The notes: generated from the sequence alone by a model not told the origin. Positions 46,840 to 58,446 are shown, counted from the stretch's first letter. The stretch: 64,000 bases of DNA from Cacajao melanocephalus (GCA_963573385.1 CAUYLG010022219.1:1-64000), one strand, 5' to 3'. Translations and numbers: made by a program.

Positions 46840-47700
46840 GGAAAGTATTTTTTGAAAATGAGAAAAGCTTATGCACATAGTCATGAATCAGTGTGAAGAA
46901 AAACTAGGCACAACACATAGTAAAACTTCAGAAAGTAAAATAAAAATAAAATCTTGAAAGTGACTAGCAAAAAGACTGTTTAGTCATAAAAGGAAAAATG
47001 ATAAGGAAATCAACTGACAGCAGAAAATAATGGAAGCTAAAAACAATGAAATATGATTTTTAAACTGCCAAAATAAGTGCTAACCTTTGATTCTATTCTC
47101 ACAGAGCTTCCTCCACAATAAAGGCGATATAAACATAGTATATGGCAAACAAAAGCTGAGAGATTTGATTGGCAGAATAATTGTATTAAGAGCATTAGTT
47201 AGGAAGTTCTCCAAGAAGAAGTAATCTGTAGGCAGAAACAAAGAAATTTAAGAACTAATATACAGCCCTAAGTAAGATCAGGAAAATTACTGTTGACTTT
47301 ATAAAACAACAATGTGTTTTGTGGCATGTAAATTATATGAATCATTAAAATACAAGTAAATAATAACACAAAAAGCAGAAAGTGACTTAAGTATAAATTG
47401 TCTAACAACATTCACCAGAAAAGCAAATTTTTAAAATGATAGCATTTACCATAGCTCTTAAATATCTAGAAACAAATTTTAAAAAATGTAATATGTTTCT
47501 TTTGATTATGTTTCATAATTCTATCATTAAAATAATAAAATTTCATAGTAGACTCAAATGAATCACAATCAGAATCCCAATATATGCTTTTTATCAAAAT
47601 AGACAAGATTCTAGAATTTATATACAAACTCAAAATGGCTATGTCTAGTTAAGATAAACTTGGGAAAAAAGTAGTTGGAAGAGTTATATTTATCTTGCAG
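46840..47700 (+). mobile_element. old L1M/HAL1-type fragment
   Basis: Sense: acacatagtaaaacttcagaaagtaaaataaaaataaaatcttgaaagtgactagc (46914-46970), ctgacagcagaaaataatggaagc, ggcaaacaaaagctgagagatttgattggcagaataattgtattaagagcattagttaggaagttctccaagaagaag (47143-47220), later aatcccaatatatgctttttatcaaaatagacaagattctagaatttatatacaaactcaaaatggc (47573-47640). The first part is the L1M/HAL1 segment upstream of the RT and the last is late ORF2, so there is an internal deletion. Diverged and non-coding. Confidence 0.72.
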
Positions 47701-48650
47701 TTCAGGATCTAGAGGAAAGGCTGATAAATTATAAGGAATCCTTTTGGGGGAGTGAGAGGGAGGATCTCACTCCCTAGATCCTTTTCCTGAGAATTGGGCT
47801 CTGCTGGTGAGTTTAAATAAAGGCATCTGAGTAAATGACAGTTTCCTAATTTAATCAGTTTTACACCTGGAGTGGAGAAAGAATTAAATAAAGAGCGTGA
47901 CAGTGGAGTGGGTAACTTGAATGGACGTAGTGCTGGAATGTATCAGACATATCATCTATAGAGTAAAAAGATTTTTGTATTCTTCTAAGAAAGCCAGGTT
48001 AGAGAATAGGTATAAAATTTTTGCTAAGCAGGAGATTTTAGTAATTTGAAATTGATAATTTTTCTCACTCAAGATACTGTTTTAAGACTTTCTAAGCTTA
48101 TGGCAAGATTCTATTATATAGCAATATTCAACTATAATAATTCAACTTCTTATTACCATTTCTGAACTACTTCCTAGAATGAATAAAGGGATAAATGATG
48201 CATCGTGAATTGATTTCTAGTTCTAGATTTAAAAGTGACTGGAGGAGAACAAGAAAGGAGACATTCTATCTGCTGTCTCCTGAGGAGGCAGTAGAAAGAG
48301 CCTGATCTGAAGATTCAATCAGAAGTGGGCATAAATGGGCCTCACAATAGGACATAGTACTTTAAATGACAAGATATATATTAACTTAACTGCATCATAA
48401 TCTAAGTTGGAGATGCAAATTTACATACCAAAGGCAAGGCCTACATAAAGTGAATATACTGTAAGATGTGACACACACATAAAATTCTCTTTTGCTTTTT
48501 CAGGATTTTTTTGGTTTTATTTTTATGATTTCTTAACTTCCAGCTACAACTGGATGCCTACTTGCTAGTTATGTACCAATATTTAGAAATTAGTTAATAT
48601 AACTTCAAAGACACATACGTTAAAGGATAATTTTCAGGTATTTCTTTGTA
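47701..48650. other. unassigned DNA with a small perfect hairpin
   Basis: No repeat family recognised. GGGAGTGAGA (47748-47757) pairs perfectly with TCTCACTCCC (47765-47774) across a 7-base loop. Confidence 0.5.
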
Positions 48651-48710
48651 TTTCTTGAAGAAACACTTGTTGTTTCTTGAAGAAACACTTACTAAACCAC
48701 TTACTAAACC
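48651..48710. repeat. two overlapping tandem duplications (22 bp x2, 12 bp x2)
   Basis: tttcttgaagaaacactt occurs at 48651 and again at 48673 (period 22). The second copy runs into ACTTACTAAACC repeated at 48687-48698 and 48699-48710 (period 12). Each 22-bp unit contains the dyad TTTCTTGAAGAAA. Confidence 0.9.
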
Positions 48711-49319
48711 ATCGTTGACTGTTCTTTTATCTGGATGACTCTGATACTAAGCTAGCACAGGATCAAGTTCATAAATCCATTCACCTACAGAACCACGTCT
48801 CTAAGCCCACTACTAACTGGAGGTGAGGCATCAGCAAAAACAAGTAGGTATGCAACGCCTGTTATCCTCTAAGTGCTGAGTTTGGTGTTAGGATAGTAGA
48901 CACATCATATAGTTTTTGTCTTACTAAAATACACATTCTAGTGGTGGACAGTAAGTTACTTCACGTAGTTTCTATTTCCTAATAATGTTTGTGTAGGAAT
49001 TCTAGGAGGTTTAAATAAAAGTATACATTTGAGAGGAGAAATTTAAGATCCTAAAAATGTAGTTAAATCTCAATGGTAAAATTATCTGTATAGTAGGGTA
49101 TCAATCAACTTTAACTGAATCTGTTAAAAAAATTACATACAAAATCATTAAAGGCTTTTAACTGTATACTCAGAGATTTTAACCTTAGCAGTAAAGTTAT
49201 ACATGACTGTAAGATGATTTCATTTGTTAATTTTATTTTGAAGTCTATGAGTAGGCAGGGAATATACTTGTTAACCAACACTAAAGTTCTCTACATGAAA
49301 ATGATAATGGTAAAAAATG
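48711..49319. other. unassigned DNA; possible L2 trace
   Basis: 48880-48960 (tgttaggatagtagacacatcat...acattctagtggtggacag) faintly resembles the antisense L2 3' end. Nothing else recognised. Confidence 0.4.
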
Positions 49320-49395
49320 TTAATAACAATTAGCATTTATTTATTAGCTGGCAGAAACTCTTTAACTTTAAGAGCTTACAAATCTTTATATACCT
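49320..49395 (-). mobile_element. MIR 3' part, antisense, left half of a split element
   Basis: aacaattagcatttatttattagctggcagaaactctttaactttaagagcttac resembles the antisense MIR tail ('ctaacatttattgag.gcttactatg.gccaggcactg...ctttacat'). Its core appears at 49985-50112, beyond the LTR. Confidence 0.5.
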
Positions 49396-49426
49396 CTTAT
49401 TGCCTAGAAAAGTACTGCATATATAA

Positions 49427-49953
49427 TGTGGCAGATAGTATTTTCAAAAAATGGCCACACCAATATTCCATTTTCACATGGTCTTCCAGAAATTTGTCAC
49501 CTTTCCGTCAAGAGTAGAGACTCTTTCTACTCTCTTTGAAATTGGACTGGCCTTTATGCCTGACTTAGTGAATACAATGCAGTGGGTGTGATACTGTGAC
49601 TTCTGAACTGTGAGAAAAAGTGATATCACTTCTACCTGGATTGCTCTTGCTTTTGGGACACTTATCCTTAGATCTCATTCTTCATGTTTTTAGGAAGCTC
49701 AGGCCACGTGGAAGGGCCACATGTAGATCCTTTGGCTAAAGCCTCAAGTGACACTTTGCATTCACTGACAGAAGTGTGAAAAAGAGAGACATCAAAGTGT
49801 TCTTGTCCCAGCCTTGCAGCCACCCAGCTGATGCTGAGTAGGCTGGAGAGGATCTATCCCTGTACAAATGGTAAATTTATGAAAAAAAAGGCCTTATTTT
49901 AAGCTATTGATTTTGAGGGTAATTTGTTACCCTTCGATCAATAGCCAAAACAA
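49427..49953 (+). mobile_element. old MLT1-type LTR
   Basis: tgtggcagatagtattttcaaaaaatggccacacc at the left; actggcctttatgcctgacttagtgaatacaatgcagtgg (49544-49583), gtgatactgtgacttctgaactgtgag, gaagctcaggccacgtggaagggccacatgtag (49693-49725), ccagccttgcagccacccagctgatg, then the end block cttattttaagctattgattttgagggtaatttgttacccttcgatcaatagcc (49893-49946). Order and length (about 527 bp) fit an old MaLR-type LTR. Subfamily not assigned. Confidence 0.7.
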
Positions 49954-49984
49954 ATACCTATACAAGTTCACTTCTCACAAAATG

Positions 49985-50112
49985 CATTTGAGCTGAGTAC
50001 TTAGTAGTACCATATTAGTATTCTCATTTTACATAAGGGGTAATGTTAAGTAACTTTTCAAATGTCACATAGTTGGTGAATGTGTGTAGTAAATACATCA
50101 GTAAATCTAACA
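49985..50112 (-). mobile_element. MIR core, antisense, right half of a split element
   Basis: agtagtaccatattagtattctcattttacataaggggtaatgttaagtaacttttcaaatgtcacatagttggtgaatg (50003-50082) matches 'taggtactattattatccccattttacagatgaggaaac...ttaagtaacttgcccaaggtcacacagctagtaagtg'. Confidence 0.75.
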
Positions 50113-51289
50113 TACATAGTCTCTAATTACTAAAGATCTATTTTTTAAAAAAAAGAATAAATATGAACAATTTCCCTCAGCTAGGCTGTTATGATGAAAC
50201 CTTCTTACCTCTCACTTACATTTCCACATGCAGGCCTTGGGAGGATTTCAACCCATGATTTTAGTCTGCACCGAAGGTTTACTGTTGGTACTAAAAAAGA
50301 GACTGACTCGAACAGCAGTGCTGTGATCTATCCCTTGGCTCACACTTAGTTCTCAAGGTGTTCAGTTCTTTCTTTCTTTCATTTACTTTGCAATATCTGA
50401 TATCTCTGTATCTTCCAGGTACTGCTTTACGTCACTGGCTCTGCTATGATGCCTGCAATTCCAGTAACTCCTAAGGTACTGCCTGCTCTGTGCCTGCCAA
50501 AGCTTTCCTGGGAATAGTGAGGTGTTGCTAGTCACTGGTAAATATTCCCCAACAATGACATCAGCTCTACAACCATTGATTAATCTAATGACTATCTCTT
50601 AATCTGTCCATTTTTTGTATTCTCCAATAGTGTGAACACAGAAACTTCTTATCTTATAAATGTAGCTTCATCTTCATTCTAGCTTCCTCTACACCCTTCT
50701 TACTTAGTTCTAAGTCCAATTAATATGCATACACATAACACACATTTCAAGTCATTCATGCAAGGATCGCATTTTGTGGGTGAAAAAATTAGAATACATG
50801 ACCTTTCAAAAGTAAACTAAAGGGCATGAAAAAGAACTTTCAAAATTATAAAACACTTTAAACAATATAGGATTATGATAGAAATATCAGAACAAATGTT
50901 GATCATAATACCCTTTATGATGATGTTAGGCAAATTAACATGTATAATCATGTTTTAAAGCTCTCTATGCAGCTGTAAGCATTGAGTTTATATCAAAATA
51001 TGTTAACCAATGTACTAACAAATTTCCTTCAGAAGATTTTTTTTTTTGCAAATTGAACATTTTTTACCTGTTTAGAAAACGTGGGAAAGAGAAATTTTGT
51101 TCTATGTAGAAAAATGGAAAGTTGGACTGAATCCTATATTGTTAATTTAATATAATGCCCATGTCATAGAATTTTTATTTGAATTTTCCGTAGTTTGGTA
51201 AGATACAAAAATGACCACAATCACTCATTTCTGTTCTTAATCTCTTTTGGAACATGACTTTATAGCTTCTCAGACCATAAGGAACAATA
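50113..51289. other. unassigned DNA
   Basis: No gene or repeat recognised. 50200-50560 is less AT-rich than the neighbourhood but has no exon-like open frame. Confidence 0.45.
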
Positions 51290-51525
51290 CGATGTTCTTC
51301 ACCGCAGTGCATCCCCCGCCCCCAAATAAAAGTCTGACCTGGCCCTGTAACTTGGTTTGGCCAATTTGAATGCAGTGGAAATAATGATGTCTTCATGCCT
51401 AGCCTGGAACTCAAAACTTGCATGCTTCTGCTCACTGTCTTGAAATGTCAACGAGTAAAACATTATTTTCTTACCTTCTGCCTCCGTGTAGTTTAACTTT
51501 AGTGGTATTGCCATTTGTTCTCTCT
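51290..51525 (+). mobile_element. possible MLT1-type LTR fragment
   Basis: gacctggccctgtaacttggtttggccaatttgaatgcagtggaaataatgatg (51335-51388) and cctagcctggaactcaaaacttgcatgcttctgctcactgtcttg resemble the 'tgacttgctttggccaatggaatgtgg..gaagtgatg...' block of old MaLR LTRs. No ends visible. Confidence 0.45.
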
Positions 51526-51535
51526 TCATCGTCTA

Positions 51536-51580
51536 TAAGTTGATGTAAAAGTAATTGTAATTTTTGCCATTACTTTAAAT
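51536..51580 (+). mobile_element. MADE1 (mariner MITE), left half only
   Basis: taagttgatgtaaaagtaattgtaatttttgccattacttt matches the first half of the 80-bp MADE1 palindrome, preceded by a TA dinucleotide. The second, complementary half is absent, so this copy cannot form the full miR-548-type hairpin. Confidence 0.85.
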
Positions 51581-52202
51581 ATTTGTCTGACTAAATGTTA
51601 ACTTCAGAGGATGAAAAGAAGAATTCTAATTATGCTTTTTAGTGGATTGTCAGTTGATCATTTGGAAACTGGACTTTATTTTGATTTAATTGAAAATGTA
51701 GCAAAAGTGACATCTCAGTTACAAATTGTGATGACCAATGTCTAATCATGTGCAGCCCAAGACATAATAAAATAGTCAAGAGCACTGAACTACGGCCCAT
51801 AATGAAATAGTAGGTAGCACTAAATGTGTAACAATGAAATATCTGTTAACCAGACTTTAAACATTAATAATGTGGTATCAAGTCTGATTTTTCAACACAG
51901 GTTAGCCTACATAAATCCTGTAGGTTTTTTTTTAGATTTAACTTTTTTTTCCCCTGAAAAGAGAAATAGAAAAGACTCATAATTTTAGACCTAAACCTAA
52001 ATTACTGTACTATGAAAGTTTCTCAAACCAGGATTCCCTCTGTTTATTGGTTCAAATGATACAGCTCTAATTGTGTGTTTTTAGAGACAATGAGATTGCT
52101 TTTGCAACTCATGGATTGGTTGGAGAAAAAGAAAAAAAATGAGGAGTCATGAAAGACAGCACACTCATTCCCTTCACTGACTCTGACACCTTTAAAAATA
52201 TT
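51581..52202. other. unassigned DNA
   Basis: Nothing recognised. Confidence 0.5.
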
Positions 52203-52515
52203 TTTTACTTTATTTTATTTATATCTTTATTTTGAAACAAGGTTTCACTGTATCATCCAGACCGGTGTGCAGTGGCAAATCTCAGCTCACTGCAACCCCC
52301 GCCTCCTGGGCTCAAACGATTCTCCCATCTCACCCACCCAAGAAGCTGGGATTACAGGTGTATGCCACCGTACCCAGCTAATTTTTTGTATTTTTTTGTA
52401 GAGACAGGGCTTGACCATGTTCCCCAGGCTGGTCTCAAACTCCTGGATGCAAGTGATTTGCCCACCTCGACTTCCTAAAGTGTTGGCATTACAGGTGTGA
52501 GGCACCACACCGGCC
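52203..52515 (-). mobile_element. AluJ-type full dimer, antisense
   Basis: Full-length Alu in reverse: interrupted T-rich tail (52203-52233), tttcactgtatcatccagaccggtgtgcagtgg (right monomer), ctcagctcactgcaacccccgcctcctgggctcaaacgattctccc, linker tttttgtatttttttgtagagacagggcttgaccatg, then ggctggtctcaaactcctggatgcaagtg, attacaggtgtgaggcaccacaccggcc (5' end at 52515). The gggctcaa and gagacagggcttgacc forms are typical of AluJ. About 15 percent diverged by eye. No TSD visible. Confidence 0.96.
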
Positions 52516-54534
52516 TGAACTACACCATTCTTGTTTTTGTTTATTTGTTTTTCCAAAAGTCCTCAATGTTATACCTTTTCTGGAGCAATTACCAGCCACA
52601 GACTTCAGCAATATGTAAGACTCAGTTTATTATCTTTGTGTAGCACAAAATTAAGAAGAAACTATTTTAAATAGGAGATGTTAATAAGTGTTTACTAGTG
52701 ACTTCAGTGATGGCTCTTAATCTGGTATGAGTTTACCATACATGAATTGACACACCATTAAAAACAGAGGCTGCAGTAGCTAAACCACAGCCATCTTTTC
52801 TCGGATCCCCACCTCAGTTACCATTCTCCCAGGTTTTCCCTTTTGTCTCCTTGCCTTACATTCCTTTTTTCCAAGAATACAGTTTGCAAACATTTCAACA
52901 AGTTTGTTTTTCAAAGTACTCATGACACTTCATAGACATCCTCACGTGAAGCTTTTATTTAAAGACAGAAAAGTATGATGCAGCAAGAGAAAGTTTGGAC
53001 TTGAACTGCAGGTCTAAGAAAGAAACCTTATTCTCATAGAGATCTGTTCTATCTCCAGGTTGAACCACCAACTTGTGTTTGATACATCTTGGCTTTGGGA
53101 GAGTTCAAAGTAGAAGTTCTCAGTAGATTTTTTATGCTTCTACTGCCATTTAGTCAAGACAGACTATTTAACGTGTTACGCCAGATAAAAAACATTCATA
53201 TACAAACTGGACTTGGGAATTACCAGGGGAGTTCCAGATTTTAAATAGCACATCATAAACCCCACTGCTCTTAGCTGTTCCAGGAGTTGAAGCCAGACAT
53301 TCAAGCTTTCACATAGTTAAGGCTACAGTTTTCCTTGTCCAGACATAAATCAACTGTATCCAATACACACTCCATTCAAGCACATGTTAAAACCTGTTTT
53401 TTCTCCTTCCATAGGTGAATATTTGATGTATACGTAATTTACATCTTCTTTCCCCACTCTATTCTTTGTTCTGTATACCATTTTCTACATGTCAACTAAC
53501 TTAACTGCTTGCTTCCATCTTTTCTTCCTTGGACACTTACCGATGGCTAGTAGATGCCTAGGTTATTGAAATAAATAAAACATATTTCTGTCCTTAATCA
53601 GCTCATCGTCTGCTGTCTCTCTGTCTTTCAGTCTCACCTAAGGATAACATATGGTAACAAATTTGGGAGTCAGGATGTCAGGAAGGTTTAGGATGCAAAG
53701 GGATTTTCTCGGTGTTAATATGAAGATTACCGTCATTCTAATGCTACTGGTAAGGTTTAGTCCTAAACCTCTTAGAAAAACACCATTCATCTGCGACAGT
53801 TCAGCATCCCCATAATACTTTTATTAATAGAAACACTAAAATAGCAATTTGACCCTGACAATACCTGGTGATGAAATTTGTCCTCTATTAAGCACATCAT
53901 TACAGGGATGAAGGAGATAGTAAATTAGTGCTTATCATACTCTTAACTCCTTGCAGTGTTTTCAGACATCTCTTTAGAATGACCTGAATTTTTCCTAAAA
54001 TCATTCAAGATAGCCACCCTTCAGCAAGGGTAATTGATTTATTTCTTTTCTAAACTGAAGGAAGAAGTAATTTGTTGGATATAGCCTTGAGCAAAAGCAA
54101 ATGTTGAGTTGACCTCATTCTCCATCTATTTTTAGCATCACAGCAGACAAGAAGGGAAAATAAAAAATAAAAATAAAAATTAGACACAGGAGGCACACAC
54201 ATTCCTGGTTAAATTCATTAAAGGAAAAATTTTTGTTTTAGTCATTCTAGCTAATTATGCTTATCATAAGGATTTTTAATAAATATACATCAATTAATCT
54301 GACTCCTCTCCCACATTCAGTTATGCCATTTTGATGCTTCTAAATCTCCAGTTTCTCTCATACCAATTGGTTTCCTGCAGTCTCACTTTATATAAGTTCA
54401 TTCACTCATATTGTGTTATCTGGAATAATATTCTAATATACGAATTTCTCTGTCAGCAATATTTTACCTCTTAATTCAGATTTTTCACTTCGCCAACAGA
54501 AATGTATTTCTAAAACACAGATAGAAATATTTAA
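52516..54534. other. unassigned DNA
   Basis: Two kilobases with no recognised family, gene or RNA. Not purely AT-rich (52800-53360 is closer to average), but no open frame or splice pattern is convincing. Confidence 0.5.
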
Positions 54535-54830
54535 ATCGATTTCTCAAAAAAATTCTGTGGCTACTAAGTGTATAAATAAAGTCAAAGCCCCTAAAGCTAT
54601 CTTTCCCTACTCTATCTTTAACCCACTCAAGTCACAAGTAGCTTGGAGCTACCCAATGTGACAGGCACAATGGTGAACGCTCTTGATGTTTCTGTTTACT
54701 CTGTCTCTCCAGGTGCTTTTATAGTATCCCTGCTGCTCAGAGAATGCAATGGTGTCCCTATACTATACCTATCCAGACAAGCAAAATCAGTATCTTTCCC
54801 CCAAATGCTTCAGTCTTTCTTTTGTTTATG
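54535..54830 (+). mobile_element. L2 fragment
   Basis: tctgtggctactaagtgtataaataaagtcaaagcccctaaagctatctttcc (54554-54606) and tgatgtttctgtttactctgtctctccaggtgc, ctatacctatccagacaagcaaaatcagtatc follow the L2 order ('tggctcccatctcactcagaataaa.tccaaagtcct', 'gctgttccctctgcctggaa', 'ctacctgtccaaatcctactcatc'). Sense. Confidence 0.55.
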
Positions 54831-54849
54831 AGTTTATGAGCTCTTTTGA

Positions 54850-55540
54850 CATTTTAAACATTTCATCATAGAAATGTTAAAGCAGACGCAAAAAAAATGG
54901 AAAATACTGTAATACAGACTCACATATACCCATCTCCCAATTTCAACTAAATTCTTAGTGATGGCCAAAATTCACTTCATTTGTGTCCTTCACCCACTTC
55001 CCCATTTTTACTGTTGGATTATTTTAAGGAAAATGTGAATTCTTCTATAGGAATTATTTTCTAAGAGAAACTGTTGATCAACAATTTCATTGCCTTGAAA
55101 AGCAGTAGAATTAGGATAGGCAGGGCAGGTTTTTGATTTGTTGTCTTTATTTACTAGTTTTTAGAATGATAAGAGATGACATGATAGTAAAATTTTTAAA
55201 TGGCTAATTTAGTTGTTTTATTCTCATTTTTGAAATTATAGATTTGAACATATTTGATGAGCTTCAATTCATTGCAGTCATCATTCTTTGTGATACTCAA
55301 ATTGTCCTATCTTAATCAGAGCCACTCTTTCAATTTGGCTTTTATTTTATTTTAGTACAACACCAAGAGTATTTGATATATCCTTTGTCTTCTGTTATTA
55401 TACCTTGTATGTTTTCTGCCCTAGCCAAATTTATAATCAGCCATTTATCTGAGAAGCTCTGCTTGATTTCTGTGAAAAAATGAAATTAAAAGTCCTTATC
55501 TGATGAAGAGTGACCATTACTGTTGGGCTGGAATATTGGT
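54850..55540. mobile_element. old L1M-type 3' UTR fragment
   Basis: acagactcacatatacccatctcccaatttcaactaaattctta (54915-54958), gatttgaacatatttgatgagcttcaattcattgcagtcatcattctttgtgatactcaaattgtcctatctt (55242-55314), then ttttctgccctagccaaatttataatcagccatttatctgagaagctctgcttgattt (55409-55466). I know this series of blocks from mammalian L1M 3' regions; which strand is sense I cannot state. Confidence 0.6.
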
Positions 55541-56673
55541 CCTTTTTAGTCATAAAGTCAGGAAAATCTTTTTTTGAAGATAACATGTTTTGTAAATTGA
55601 TACTGGTATTTCCAATCTACATTTAAAAATAGAAAGGTCTTGATTAACTTTTGCTTAAAAATTTATTATATTGTTTTCTTGTATGCTTGTATTTTCCTGT
55701 ATGCTTTCTTGTATTTCTTGATTCTGCATACCATTAGCATAATTACTTATTTGCCTCATCCTACAATGTATATATATATAGTTTCATAACAGCATTACCA
55801 ATATTGGCAATACAGATATTGTTAGTGAATACTGGTAAAAATGTCATTGCAGTTATCTTTGTCTTTAGGCACAACAGGAAGGAACAGTGAAATTACTTAT
55901 TTTAAAGTTTATTAAAGGTAATTTTCTTTTGTGTGGGTAAGCTAGTCAATCTTTACACACACACATATATTATAGTGTGTGTGTATAGATAAGGCAGCAC
56001 CAGGTCCAATCAGTTGGTTGACAAGTGCAGCTAATATAATTTTGATACATTGAACAAAAATGACTGAGGTAAATGGACTGGCCAAAGTTGAGATAAAAAG
56101 TCTCAATAACTACAGATGAACAGTTAGAGAAAGGCAGGTCCAATTAAAGTTTGATGATAAGCATTTCAGTTGAGGAAAGAATGAAAGTTAGACTGATAAA
56201 GAGATAGCTTGATGTAAATTTGGTTTTGGTACATCCTTAAAATCATATTTTGCTAGAGAGGGCCTATTTGACTTTTGGTTATCTTCTAATGTCAATATTT
56301 TCTACAGACACTGTAACCTATAATTTCAGTTTATTCTTTGATGACCTTCATGACTTTTGTAGAACTATTTGGCATAATTTGGCAAAATTGATCTACACTT
56401 TGCAAATTCAAATACACAGATCAATTTGCATCTGACAAGTAGGAAGGAAGGGGCATAAATGTGGTTCTGGTTTTTAAGACAAAATCCTGAGACTCAAAGT
56501 AAATGGTTGAATTTCCTTTATCCTAAAGGTGTCTTTTAATAACTTCTAGTTATTCCCTTATAAATTAGACAGTTTGTATAAATAAATATAAAATCTTTCT
56601 CTTTTCACTGTGTGTAGTGTTAGATCTCACACATTGGGTGCTTAGGTTGATTTAGACACAAGCAGCCCAGATA
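55541..56673. other. unassigned DNA with a CA/TG hairpin
   Basis: Nothing recognised except a small inverted repeat: tacacacacaca (55956-55967) faces tgtgtgtgta (55976-55985), with an AT-rich loop. Confidence 0.5.
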
Positions 56674-56905
56674 CAGTGCTCATTCCCTATGAAGAGAAGT
56701 TGATATAAATGAGGTGACACTCTGTGCTACATGTCACTAGCATTCTTATCCAAGGTGAATAACATGGGGAGCAGAGTGGAGGAAACATTCATATAGTAAT
56801 AAGATGAAAGACTAATATCTGAATTATATAAACAGCCATAATCCATGTTTAACTGAACTAAAGTCTAATTCCTCAAATAACACATCTTATTGGTAAATTA
56901 AAAAA
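56674..56905. repeat. unassigned dispersed repeat, copy A (two blocks)
   Basis: Block A1 (56674-56710, cagtgctcattccct followed by gaagagaagttgatata) and block A2 (56833-56900, ccataatccatg...gtctaattcctcaaataa...cttatt) each have a close relative at 58409-58446 and 58322-58390. The order of blocks is reversed relative to copy B. I could not name the family. Confidence 0.6.
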
Positions 56906-57989
56906 CAAAATCTCTTGAGAATTTAACAAAGTCCGAAGAATTTTAGAGGACATTCTAACATTACTCAGGACTACTGTGGGGAAGAGCAAAGTGCTATTTT
57001 TGGTAAAAATTAATAAAAGAGAGAATTGGGTTCAATAAATATCTTGGGACAGTACTTATTCTGGGTGCCTTCATAAATTAAAATGACATTTGGACAGTTT
57101 TTACATTGGAGGAGTAAGCCTTGGTTTTTCATAAAGGAGCGCCTATATAACTCTGGCACACAGCTGTGTAATTAACTGTCGTTTATATATGCAAAATCAG
57201 TTCTGCTCTTCTACTATGATAATGAAAAACAAAATTGCTACTTGGACCCAAAATGTTTAGAAAGGGAAAAAAAGAGTACAGAAAGTGGAGGCTGGGAATG
57301 TGCATAGAAAGGCACAGTAAAACAAGACTTTAAAACAAGCAGGTGACATAAAGGTCATCACTGCAGCAATGTAGGGTTTTTTGTTTGTTTGCTTTTTAGT
57401 CTTCAAAATTCCTCCTCCTGAAAGACCAAACCTAAGCAGAATTTGGACAGAAAAAGAAAGAAAAAACAAACAGGAAAAACAACAACAAATACATGAATAA
57501 TATCATCAATATATCTAGATAATAGTAAGTCCCACCAACCATCCTATACTATTCTAAGCAAGGTCAAATCACAGATGTGCAAGAAAGACAAAATTAGAAA
57601 AATCTCCATTTTGACACCCCAATATGAAACTATTGATCCTGATATCAATCACCAGTAAGAAAATTATTAGAGAAAAGTTGGGTGAGGAATTCTAAGAGTA
57701 ACCAGGCTGCCCACACCTGAATCTAACTTTCACTTAGCATCAGGATAATTTTGTGCCTCTTGCTGAGATGCAAGAGAGCACTCTTGTCAAAACTGGGACC
57801 TAATTTTAACCAACTTTTAGAAATTATATCCATCTTGAGATATAGAAGGGGTAAAACAAGTTAAATAATGTCAAGAAAGAAAGTAACAGAAGGTAGGACA
57901 CAATACAGGAGCATTGATATCATTGATGTACTAAATCAATGGCAGGAAAAAATATATGTCAGTGTATTAATTTAAGTTAAAAGAGACTG
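56906..57989. other. unassigned DNA
   Basis: No recognised element or gene. Confidence 0.5.
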
Positions 57990-58105
57990 TAGATGATGAT
58001 GATGATAGATAGGTAGATAGATGATAGATAGATAGATAATAGATAGATAAATAGATGATAGGTAGATAGATAGATAGATAGATAGATGGAATAAGATAGA
58101 TATAT
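57990..58105. repeat. (GATG)n/(GATA)n compound microsatellite
   Basis: Starts with gat trinucleotides, then interrupted GATA units with gatagg and aatag breaks, ending in about seven units at 58063-58087. Compound and interrupted. Confidence 0.97.
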
Positions 58106-58321
58106 GAAAGCAGTGTCAAGTCTGGGCTTTGTTTAAATACTTAAACGAAGACACTTTAAAACAGTATTTAAAAGACAATTGAGGAAATATGGCTTTGGAC
58201 CAGGTATGATATACTACTAAAAGACTGTTTTCCTTTATATTAGTTGTGATCATGGCATTGTGATTATGTAAAAAAGAGTACATGTTTCAGAGTAATTTCT
58301 GACAACTGAACAATACAAACA

Positions 58322-58446
58322 ACCACAATCCAGCTGTGTTTGAACTGCAAATCTAATTCCACAAATAAAAAACCTTATTTGGCAAAACCAACTCCTAAGA
58401 ATTTGAGTGCAGTGCTCATTCCCTAGGAGGAGAATTTGAATAATTA
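58322..58446. repeat. unassigned dispersed repeat, copy B (two blocks)
   Basis: 58322-58390 matches block A2 of copy A (accacaatccag...atctaattccacaaata...cttattt). 58409-58446 matches block A1 (cagtgctcattccct then aggaggagaatttgaata). Separation of blocks is about 20 bases here versus about 120 in copy A. Confidence 0.6.

Noticed and set aside
51536..51580. miR-548-type microRNA precursor
   Set aside because: Only one arm of the MADE1 palindrome is present, so no hairpin can form.
52272..52556. Frames on both strands with Alu-type peptides
   Set aside because: Typical open frames of an Alu element; not a gene.
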